This document shows, in pieces, positions 38,437 to 44,981 of a stretch of 64,000 bases of DNA. A program made the position numbers and the translations under genes. The stretch covers positions 24,437-88,436 of the forward strand of contig CACXMA010000015.1 in the NCBI GenBank assembly GCA_902768665.1. The letters run 5' to 3'. The stretch is from an uncultured Bacteroidia bacterium (lineage in GTDB: Bacteria > Bacteroidota > Bacteroidia > Bacteroidales > UBA932). Under the pieces are notes generated by a model. The model worked only from the letters and a program-made list of their open reading frames with translations, was not told where the DNA came from and made no database searches. How positions within the stretch are numbered: position 1 is the first letter of the stretch; each line of letters opens with the position of its first letter.

Positions 38437-38510
38437 ACCGAATCCGACATCGTCGCCCGCCTCTTCAAAATGTATCAGGATCTTACCCAAAAGTAATCGG
38501 CCATGGAAAA
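38437..38510 (+). repeat. 74-bp direct repeat, right copy
   Basis: It repeats the 3' end of the restriction-modification gene without any start codon, so it is an untranslated remnant. It ends in the ATG and first codons of the PspC gene. Confidence 0.95.
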
Positions 38511-38673
38511 TCAGCTTAGACGAGATACGTATAACGGCTGGATCGGCGGCGTCTGCGCCGGGCTGGCAAAGCACCTCAACATCGACGTGGTCCTGCTGCG
38601 GATCATCTTCGCCTTCTTCGTTCTGTTCTGGCTCTACATCATCATCTGGATCATCGTCCCCGCCGAGCGATAG
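38503..38673 (+). CDS. Small PspC-domain membrane protein
   Basis: 56 residues starting MENQLRRDTYNGWIGGVCAG. GWIGGVCAGLAKHL and the following hydrophobic segment (about 28-52) make up a complete minimal PspC domain. PspC proteins are inner-membrane stress-response components in other bacteria; small stand-alone versions are common in Bacteroidetes and uncharacterised. The ATG lies in the right 74-bp repeat. Before rhuM insertion it probably followed the restriction gene directly. Confidence 0.85.
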   Translation: MENQLRRDTYNGWIGGVCAGLAKHLNIDVVLLRIIFAFFVLFWLYIIIWIIVPAER

Positions 38674-38690
38674 CTCCCCCGCCATTGTGG

Positions 38691-38771
38691 CTTCTCTCCT
38701 CCTGAGAAGGGAGAGAGGGCGCACTTTTGCGGCCTTTTTGCGCCTTCTCTCCCCGCATATCAGGAGAGAAG
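38691..38771. repeat. Long imperfect inverted repeat after the PspC gene
   Basis: Arms of 33 bases (38691-38723 and 38739-38771) pair over most of their length with an internal 8-base bubble and a 15-base loop. It may end transcription from the PspC gene or be the end of a vanished element. The 512 bases from 38674 to 39185 contain no credible gene. Confidence 0.75.
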
Positions 38772-38954
38772 GAGCGCTGCAGCGGCCAGTTGCGGCTGCG
38801 GTGCGGGCTCGTGAGCGGAAACGGAAATGTGCGTGAGCCCCGTGCAGGGGGCGGTGACGCGAAGCGGCATGACGAGCATTGTCCGCCGACGTTAGGCCCG
38901 CGCAGCGGGACTAAAAGGAGAAGTTGGCTCGTCAAGCGCAGTGACGGTGGACAG

Positions 38955-39075
38955 ATTCCACGGACGGAGCCGTGGAATGACGGATCCCGATGCCCGATCA
39001 GGTCGGGCATGACGGATAAGATTTCTCGACTCCGCTCGAAATGACAAGAGGACGGGGCCGTGGAATGACGGAACA
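38955..39075. repeat. Cluster of REP-like palindromes
   Basis: Three different short palindromes follow one another: ATTCCACGG/CCGTGGAAT (38955-38978), ATGCCCGA/TCGGGCAT (38990-39010) and ATTTCTCGA/TCGAAAT (39021-39042). A half-copy of the first comes next (GGCCGTGGAAT near 39056-39066). Each right arm is followed by ATGACGGA or ATGACAAG. This modular pattern is typical of repeated extragenic palindromes scattered in some genomes. No coding potential. Confidence 0.7.
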
Positions 39076-39105
39076 GGCATGAAAAGCCCGGCGAAAAAGG
39101 TTTTT

Positions 39106-39136
39106 TTTGCGGGGAGAAAAAAAATGTGTATATTTG
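39106..39136 (+). promoter_or_regulatory. Promoter of the DUF4332 gene
   Basis: TTTG (39106-39109) and TATATTTG (39129-39136) are 19 bases apart, an exact consensus, with a leader of about 45 bases. Confidence 0.75.
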
Positions 39137-39185
39137 AGGCTGAACCGCTTGGAACACATTTTTAACACATTAATACTACACTGAC

Positions 39186-39593
39186 ATGGTTTACAAAATT
39201 ATCGACATCCAGGGTGTTGGCGAATCCTACGCCGCCAAGCTCATTCCCGCCGGCATCAACACGGTAGACGACCTTCTCGAGAAGGGCAAGACCCCGAAGG
39301 GCCGCAAGGAACTCGAAGAAGCCACCGGCATCTCCGGCAAGCTCATCCTCACGTGGGTCAACCACGCCGACCTCTTCCGCGTCAAGGGCATCGGCCCGCA
39401 GTTCTCCGAACTGCTTGAGGCCGCCGGCGTCGACACCGTCAAGGAACTCGCCACCCGCCGCGCCGACAACCTCTGCGCCAAGATGAACGAGGTCAACGAG
39501 GCCAAGCACCTGACCAAGGTCGTCCCCACCGTTGCCCAGCTTCAGAAGATGATTGACGCCGCCAAGGCTCTCCCGGCTGTCGTTACCTACTAA
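39186..39593 (+). CDS. DUF4332-type helix-hairpin-helix protein
   Basis: 135 residues with two helix-hairpin-helix-like halves: IQGVGESYAAKLIPAGINTVDDLL (about 8-31) and VKGIGPQFSELLEAAGVDTVKELA (about 65-88). This is the DUF4332 arrangement. Such motifs usually bind DNA or protein without sequence specificity. No enzymatic part is present. The gene stands alone with an excellent promoter, so it may be well expressed. Its role is unknown. Confidence 0.82.
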   Translation: MVYKIIDIQGVGESYAAKLIPAGINTVDDLLEKGKTPKGRKELEEATGISGKLILTWVNHADLFRVKGIGPQFSELLEAAGVDTVKELATRRADNLCAKMNEVNEAKHLTKVVPTVAQLQKMIDAAKALPAVVTY

Positions 39594-39611
39594 AGAAAAG
39601 TGATCATTTTT

Positions 39612-39665
39612 CTTATCGGCGCCGATAAGAAACAGACAAAACCGATAAGAAAGAGAAAAAAATCA
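39612..39665 (+). promoter_or_regulatory. Direct-repeat operator-like array C, upstream of the small HTH gene
   Basis: TAAGAAACAGACAAAA begins at 39626 and TAAGAAAGAGAAAAAAATC at 39646, 20 bases apart. An inverted half-unit CTTATCGG (39612-39619) makes a palindrome with CCGATAAG just right of it. Over 39 bases it equals 918-956 of array A except at three positions. It points at the gene starting at 39759. Confidence 0.55.
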
Positions 39666-39709
39666 CTGGACGGAAACTTTTCTTTGCTGCCTTTTAGCAG
39701 GAAGTTCCC

Positions 39710-39717
39710 TAAGTTTG
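39710..39717 (+). promoter_or_regulatory. -7 element of the small HTH gene
   Basis: TAAGTTTG, with TTTG at 39683-39686 upstream at a slightly long spacing of 23 bases. It lies about 45 bases downstream of repeat array C, a suitable distance for an activator site. Confidence 0.5.
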
Positions 39718-39758
39718 CAACTGCGGTGCACGGTGCGCCGCAGTTAATTTTTGCACTT

Positions 39759-40148
39759 ATGGAACAGGTAAACACTCCCACCCCCTCCCGCGCCGCCTTC
39801 CTCCTCCAACGGGAAGCCATCCGGGCGGAACATCCCCACTTCTACGAATTCTGGACCTTCCAGGACATGAACCGCATGCGCGAGCTCTTTCTCGACGGCA
39901 TGCGCATCGATGAGATCGCCCGGGTCATCGGCCGGACGCCCCAGGGCGTGCGCAAGAAACTGATGAGCATGGGCGAAATCTGCTGCTTCCGCGGCCGGGA
40001 AGGCCAGCCCTGGAGCTTCGACGAAGAGCTACGTCTCCAGCGGATGCTCGGACAGGGATACTCCACGAGCGAGACTGCCCGCCTCATCGGACGGAAAAGC
40101 GACGAAATCCTTGCGCACCTCAAAGAAGCCGCGGCTCAAAGCGAGTAA
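39759..40148 (+). CDS. Small Myb/SANT-like DNA-binding protein
   Basis: 129 residues from the ATG at 39759 (MEQVNTPTPSR). Upstream in-frame codons lie within the repeat array and promoter. Two similar helical units are visible: MRELFLDGMRIDEIARVIGRTPQGVRKKL (about 38-66) and LRLQRMLGQGYSTSETARLIGRKSDEI (about 90-117). Both have the helix-turn-helix pattern of Myb/SANT-type proteins. It is likely a small transcriptional regulator. The direct-repeat array upstream ties it to the fimbrial operon and the AraC-type gene. The stop overlaps the convergent MBL gene by 13 bases. Confidence 0.7.
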   Translation: MEQVNTPTPSRAAFLLQREAIRAEHPHFYEFWTFQDMNRMRELFLDGMRIDEIARVIGRTPQGVRKKLMSMGEICCFRGREGQPWSFDEELRLQRMLGQGYSTSETARLIGRKSDEILAHLKEAAAQSE

Positions 40149-40951
40149 AGGGGCGTCGGCAGCTGCCGCGGGAAGTACAGCAGGCGGGTCGGCGCTTCGG
40201 GGCCGGCAGCGATCCGCAGCGCGGCGCTGGCGCAGGACATGGCCATCGAAGGCGTGTTGTTGTTGCCGCTGAGGTGGCACAGGAAGACGTTGCGAAGGCC
40301 GGGATGCCAGAAAGCGCGGATAGCCTCGGCGCAGGCATCATTGCTGAGATGACCCTGCCCACCGGTGCCGATGCGCATCTTCAGCTGCCAGGTATAGTTG
40401 CCGTGCATGAGCATGTGGGGGTCGTAATTCGACTCGATGACCACCGCCGTGGCCTCCCGGGCCAGGGACATCGCATCCGCCGTCACCTCGCCGAGATCGG
40501 TCATCCACACCAGCCGCTCCTCCCCGATCCGGATGGCGAACCCAACCGTGTCAGTCGCATCGTGCGGCACCGGAAATGCGTGTACGCTGATGCCGGGAGC
40601 CACTTCCGCCCATCCGTCCGCGGGGAACTCCCGCTGGCAGCCGCCGATCCAGTCCTTCGTGAAAAAATGCGTCGCGAACACGCGCTGGAGCTTCGGCGTC
40701 GCCCATACCGGCAGCGCAAAATGCTTGCAGTAGGAGCCCAGGTGCCGGATATGGTCGAAATGGTCGTGGGTAACCAGGACCGCGGCGAGGGACGACAGGT
40801 CCACTCCCCTGTCCTGCAGCTCGCGGCGGACGCGGCGGACGCTCACGCCGGCGTCGATAAGGATGCCGGGGCCGTCCTCGAAGCCGATATAGGCCCCGTT
40901 GCCGCAGCTGCCGCTGGTAAAACTCATCAGACGCACCGCCTTCCCCGTCAT
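40136..40951 (-). CDS. MBL-fold metallohydrolase (YycJ/WalJ-like)
   Basis: 271 residues from the ATG at 40951, where ATGA overlaps the stop of the upstream TPR gene. Metallo-beta-lactamase motifs are LVTHDHFDHIRHL (THxHxDH), the later VPHDATDTVGF, TDLGEV and CHLSGNNNT. The N-terminus with SFTSGSCGNGAYI matches YycJ/WalJ proteins, which are nuclease-like and linked in Firmicutes to cell-wall and DNA-repair phenotypes. Substrate unknown. It shares 13 bases with the convergent HTH gene. Longer starts would run through the end of the TPR gene and are rejected. Confidence 0.88.
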   Translation of the reverse strand: MTGKAVRLMSFTSGSCGNGAYIGFEDGPGILIDAGVSVRRVRRELQDRGVDLSSLAAVLVTHDHFDHIRHLGSYCKHFALPVWATPKLQRVFATHFFTKDWIGGCQREFPADGWAEVAPGISVHAFPVPHDATDTVGFAIRIGEERLVWMTDLGEVTADAMSLAREATAVVIESNYDPHMLMHGNYTWQLKMRIGTGGQGHLSNDACAEAIRAFWHPGLRNVFLCHLSGNNNTPSMAMSCASAALRIAAGPEAPTRLLYFPRQLPTPLYSL

Positions 40952-42957
40952 CGCTGCTCCTCCTCGCAATGCTTGGCGATCACGCGGTAGGCCTCGGCCA
41001 CGCCGAGCTCGCCGGAACGGGACAGGTCGATGCAGCCCTTCTCCTTGTCCTTGAGATAAATCAGGACGAGTCCTCGGTTGAAATAGGCCTCGGCAAGGGC
41101 CGGGAACAGTTCCGTCGCACGGGTATAATGGGCCACGGCCTCCACCCAGCGGCCGGACAGGCAGTCGAGGTTGGCGAGGTCGTACCACAGGAACGGGAAC
41201 TCGGGAAGGATGGCCAGAGCGGCCTGAATATCCTCCGTCGCCTCGGAATAGTCGTAGGTATCTACGACCCGGTCGCTGACGCGGGCGCGGGTGCGGCCCT
41301 CGCCGTCGAGGCTGAGGGTCTGGACATTGCTCTCCATCGAAGAGATGAAGCGGATCATCTCCGCCCGGAGCACGCCGCGGTTCATGTGGTAGAAGGCCTT
41401 ATAGAGCGCCTCGATGCCGTCGGCGGAAGGCGCCTCGATGGCTTCAGTCCAGGATGAGGTCGCACCAAGGAACTGCTTCTGCTCCAGCTTATTCAGGCCT
41501 TCGAGAAAACGCCGCTGCGCCTCGGAAAGACCGGCACCGTCATTCCCGGCGGCCGGTGTCTCGTCCTCCGCCTCGGTCGTCAGCGTGACCGGCACGCCGA
41601 GGCTGCGGCCGAAGCGCTCCAGCAGCGGATGCTCATAGCCGCCGGAAAGGGCCATATGCTGCTGCCACTCCTTCGCCAAGCGGAAGGAATACATCCCGCG
41701 GAGCGTCACGCCGACCTCGCGCTGGCCGATCTGCTCGTTGTCGAAATTCTTCCGGGCGAAATCGGCGTCCAGCGAAAGGATGCGTTCGAGCGAGGCCGTC
41801 GTATCCTGCAGGGCGGAACCTTCCCCGCCGGCCTTCTCGCGGAACTCGGCCACCTTGCGGCGGGCGGTCTCGAGGTCCTTGCGGGAGGCGGCCCGGCGGC
41901 CGAGGCGCTCCTTGACATAGGCGCGGTTCTGGTAGGCCTTGGCGAAATCCGGGAAGAGGGCGATGGCCTGGTCGTAGTCGTCCAGGGCGCTCAGCCAGTC
42001 CCCCATCTGCGTGAAGAAAACGGCGCGGTTGTAGTAGGCCAGCACGTTCTCGGGATTGATGTCGATGACGCGGTCCATATCCTCGAGGGCCTTGTCCATC
42101 TCCCCGACTTGGGCGTAGATGAGACTGCGGTTATAGAGGGTCAGGGCATTGCCGGGCTCGCGGCGGAGCACCTCGTCAAAGTCGGCGACGGCCTCGTTCC
42201 AGCGGCTCTGGGAGTAGTAGAGCTGCGCGCGGTAGAAGTAATTGAGCGTCCCTTCCGGGTCGAGTTCCAGCGCCCGGTCGAAGTCGGAAAGGGCCTCCTC
42301 CGTCTTTCCCAGCGCGGCATAAAGGCGGCCGCGGCGGGAATAGCCCTCGGGCTCGAAGCGGTCGATTCGGATGGCCTTGTTGTAGTCCGAGAGGGCCTTG
42401 ACGGTGTCCTGCAGGAAAAGATAGCAGGCGCCGCGGTTGAGATAGGCGGAAGGATCCTTGGGCTCCTTGCGGATATACTTGTCGAAGTCGGCGACGGCCG
42501 GCTCGAACTGCTGCGACAGGAAGTAGGTCACGCCCCGCGCGAAATAGAGAGGGTTGAATCCGGGACGCAGGGAAATCGCCCGTTCAAGGTCCTGCAGGGC
42601 CTCATCATACTGACCGAAGCGCGTCTCGGTGATGGCGCGGTAGTGGTAGCCGGAGGTAAAGACCGGGTTGATGCGGACGCTGCGGTCGAAGTCCTGGCGC
42701 GCGCCGCGAAGGTCGCCGAGATTGTACTTGGCGATGCCGCGGAAGAAGAAAGTCAGGTGGTCGGTCGTGTCGAGCTGCGCGAGGACGTTGAAGCGCTCGA
42801 TGGCATCGCCGTAGCGGCCGTCGATGATGGCCTGGCGCCCGGACATGTAGAAGTGGTCCTTGTCATACTGTGCCCGCAGCGGGAAAGCCGCAAAAAACAG
42901 GAGCACCAGCGCCGGGAGACGCCGGAGAATACCCCGTTGTATGGATTTACACTGCAA
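40948..42957 (-). CDS. Exported tetratricopeptide-repeat protein (start codon uncertain)
   Basis: About 669 residues. No in-frame ATG precedes the signal peptide; TTG at 42957 or 42960 gives a good Sec signal (RRLPALVLLFFAAFPLRA-Q), so a TTG start is proposed. The open frame continues upstream to 43833 but that part is the antisense of the M28 gene. At least ten TPR units run from about residue 40 to 390, each with the W/L-G-Y-A-F-A-P pattern, for example YFYRAQLYYSQSRWNEAVADFD. A second TPR set lies at the C-terminus. It is probably a periplasmic scaffold, translationally coupled to the MBL gene. Confidence 0.75.
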   Translation of the reverse strand: MQCKSIQRGILRRLPALVLLFFAAFPLRAQYDKDHFYMSGRQAIIDGRYGDAIERFNVLAQLDTTDHLTFFFRGIAKYNLGDLRGARQDFDRSVRINPVFTSGYHYRAITETRFGQYDEALQDLERAISLRPGFNPLYFARGVTYFLSQQFEPAVADFDKYIRKEPKDPSAYLNRGACYLFLQDTVKALSDYNKAIRIDRFEPEGYSRRGRLYAALGKTEEALSDFDRALELDPEGTLNYFYRAQLYYSQSRWNEAVADFDEVLRREPGNALTLYNRSLIYAQVGEMDKALEDMDRVIDINPENVLAYYNRAVFFTQMGDWLSALDDYDQAIALFPDFAKAYQNRAYVKERLGRRAASRKDLETARRKVAEFREKAGGEGSALQDTTASLERILSLDADFARKNFDNEQIGQREVGVTLRGMYSFRLAKEWQQHMALSGGYEHPLLERFGRSLGVPVTLTTEAEDETPAAGNDGAGLSEAQRRFLEGLNKLEQKQFLGATSSWTEAIEAPSADGIEALYKAFYHMNRGVLRAEMIRFISSMESNVQTLSLDGEGRTRARVSDRVVDTYDYSEATEDIQAALAILPEFPFLWYDLANLDCLSGRWVEAVAHYTRATELFPALAEAYFNRGLVLIYLKDKEKGCIDLSRSGELGVAEAYRVIAKHCEEEQR

Positions 42958-43062
42958 CAAATACCGAAAAATTTTCCGATTCCGGCTAAAATGCCTAATT
43001 TTGGCCCCGATTTGGCATCGGAGCCTACAAAGATAAGCATTTATCGTGCCTTTTTCAACCGG

Positions 43063-44061
43063 ATGAAGCGATTTTTGACGACATTCTTCCTCGCAGCGGC
43101 CCTCCTTTTCGGAGCGGCCGGAAGTGCTGTCGCGCAGAGCGGCGGGGTTCCCCATGCCCGAAACGGCGAGGTCGCGTTCGACGCCAAGGCGCTCCGAAAG
43201 GACATCGACAGCCTCTGCGGTCCCGCCTGCAACGGCCGCAAGACGGGTACGCCCGGCGGCAGGCACGCCGCTGAATATATCGCCCGCCGGATGCAGGACC
43301 TCGGCCTCAAGCCCCTCAGGGGCAACTCCTACGAGATTCCATTCACCGTAGCCGACGGCGTCAAGGGATGCAATGTCGCCGGCATCTTCCCGGGCCAGAG
43401 CGACAAATATGTCGTCGTCGGCGCCCATTTCGACCACCTGGGCCGCCTCGACGGCAAACTCTATCCCGGCGCGGACAAGAACGCCTCGGGCGTGGGCGCG
43501 CTTCTCAGCATCGGCAACATGGTCCGGAAAATGATCCTGCTCGGCAAGAATTACAACAAGGGCCTCATCCTCGTCGCCTTCGACGCCAAGGAGATGAACC
43601 TCGCCGGCTCGGAGGCCTTCGTCAAGGCCGTGGAGGACGGCGCGCTGAAGAATCCTTCCACCGGCAACACCATCCGCATCGAGGACATCTCCCTGATGAT
43701 CAACCTCGACGTGCTCGGCTCGACGCTGAGTCCCGCCGAGGGCGGCCGCGAGGACTACATCCTCGTGCTGACCGGCTCGAACACCTACCTCCACAACTCC
43801 ATCAAGGCGCGAAACGAAGGCGAGCGCATCCATCTCGAGATCATCGGCAACTACTACGGCAGCGAGGATTTCACCCGCCTTTTCTACAAGCGGGTCAGCG
43901 ACCAGAAAGCCTTCCTCGACCGGCGTATCCCCGCGGTGATGTTCACGTCCGGCATCACGATGAACACCAACAAGACCACCGACACGCCCGAGACGCTCGA
44001 TTATGCCGTCCTGCGACGGAGAATCCTGCTGATCTATTATTTCCTGGCGGCCAGATTATAA
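43063..44061 (+). CDS. Secreted M28-family peptidase with altered active-site residues
   Basis: 332 residues with a signal peptide (MKRFLTTFFLAAALLFG...AVAQ). M28 motifs: GAHFDHLG (His122, Asp124), GADKNASG (Asp138), AKEMNLAGS and NLDVLG (Asp216). The usual catalytic Glu of the EE pair is Lys176, next to Glu177, and the final His ligand position reads Asn303 (NTNKTTDTP). So zinc could be partly bound but normal aminopeptidase activity is doubtful. It is divergent from the TPR gene; its start at 43063 follows a TATCGTGCC segment without a clear promoter. Its end overlaps the convergent GT-like gene by 6 bases. Confidence 0.8.
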   Translation: MKRFLTTFFLAAALLFGAAGSAVAQSGGVPHARNGEVAFDAKALRKDIDSLCGPACNGRKTGTPGGRHAAEYIARRMQDLGLKPLRGNSYEIPFTVADGVKGCNVAGIFPGQSDKYVVVGAHFDHLGRLDGKLYPGADKNASGVGALLSIGNMVRKMILLGKNYNKGLILVAFDAKEMNLAGSEAFVKAVEDGALKNPSTGNTIRIEDISLMINLDVLGSTLSPAEGGREDYILVLTGSNTYLHNSIKARNEGERIHLEIIGNYYGSEDFTRLFYKRVSDQKAFLDRRIPAVMFTSGITMNTNKTTDTPETLDYAVLRRRILLIYYFLAARL

Positions 44062-44898
44062 GCCCCAGCTGTTCAGCATAAAAGCCAGTTTCGCCAGTCC
44101 GGGGGCCTCCCGGGCCAGCTGAAGTCCCATATAGCGCTCCCGTGCCTCCTCCTTGGGGACCCAGGGGATGAGGTTCGTGAAAAGGTCCGCGCTCCGCATC
44201 AGGCTGCTCCAGCGGCCGACCGGCCACCGGCCCGCGAAATGCACCTCGGCCCATTCCACGACTGAGCAGCGCTCCTCGGCGATCCGCACCTGCTCCTTCG
44301 TGCCGCCAACCGGCTGCTCCGGGTGGCTCACCGGGGCCTTGACACCCACAATCCCGCCCGCGGCGGCGAGATCCGCCTGCATCTGCCGCAGCGAGAAATA
44401 ATCCGAAGCCGCGACGCACCTCTCGAGGGTGGGACGGCGGAAAACGAGCTCCGACAGCGGGATGTCCTTCTCCCCCAGCACACAGTCGCGAAGAAAGCCG
44501 CGGAAACTGACGCGCTCCGCCTTATTCCGCCAGCGGAAGAGATCGCTGTCGGGGGCCTGGCCCTCGACGGCATGGAGCTGCCGGACGCAGTGGCGGTCAT
44601 AGATCGACCCGCCGTCCGAGAAGGTCACGAAACGCTCCCCGGCGAGGGGCCTCAGAAAAAAGGAAACGAGTTCCGCGATCGGGGCGTCCTCCGCCGGATA
44701 GGCGTCCGACTCGCAGAGGACAAGGTCGAGATGCTCGGCGTAATCCTCGAAAAGGGCCTTGATCTGCGGCTCGTCGCTTCGGAAGAAACCGTAGACGGCG
44801 AAACGCTTGTCGCTCTGGAGCGTAAGGGACGAAAGAACGCGGTAGAGGGCGTCCTGCCCGAGATGCGGGATGATGAGGGCCAGGTCGTTGTTTTCCAT
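44056..44898 (-). CDS. Putative family 2-like glycosyltransferase
   Basis: 280 residues from ATG 44898 (MENNDLALIIPHLGQDAL), preferred over 44919 because the latter lies within the -7 promoter element. The N-terminus resembles a GT-A nucleotide-sugar domain (LALIIPHLGQDALYRVLSSLTLQS), and FVTFSDGGSIYD near residue 100 could be the metal-binding DxD-like site. The rest is not recognisable. It stands next to the MsbA-like transporter on a divergent promoter, which would suit envelope glycan work. Treat the function as tentative. Confidence 0.5.
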   Translation of the reverse strand: MENNDLALIIPHLGQDALYRVLSSLTLQSDKRFAVYGFFRSDEPQIKALFEDYAEHLDLVLCESDAYPAEDAPIAELVSFFLRPLAGERFVTFSDGGSIYDRHCVRQLHAVEGQAPDSDLFRWRNKAERVSFRGFLRDCVLGEKDIPLSELVFRRPTLERCVAASDYFSLRQMQADLAAAGGIVGVKAPVSHPEQPVGGTKEQVRIAEERCSVVEWAEVHFAGRWPVGRWSSLMRSADLFTNLIPWVPKEEARERYMGLQLAREAPGLAKLAFMLNSWGL

Positions 44899-44916
44899 AG
44901 GGCGGGCTGTGACGAA

Positions 44917-44964
44917 CAAATATAGCGATTTTCGGTGGAATCTCCCGTTTTTTTCGTATTTTTG
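44917..44964. promoter_or_regulatory. Divergent promoters of the GT-like gene and the ABC transporter
   Basis: TATATTTG on the minus strand (44917-44924) and TATTTTTG on the plus strand (44957-44964, 17 bases before the transporter ATG). Confidence 0.6.
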
Positions 44965-44981
44965 CGATTCAAAGTATATAT

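Noticed and set aside
34600-38673. A BREX, DISARM or other multi-gene defence island
   Set aside because: Only one MmeI-like gene, rhuM and a PspC gene are present; no pglZ, brxC, drmA/B or helicase partner is seen.
40952-41188. N-terminal extension of the MBL hydrolase
   Set aside because: It would overlap the end of the TPR gene by 240 bases; the ATGA overlap at 40948-40951 gives a normal family start.
42960-43833. N-terminal extension of the TPR protein
   Set aside because: The extension is the antisense of the M28 gene and would bury the signal peptide in the middle of the protein.
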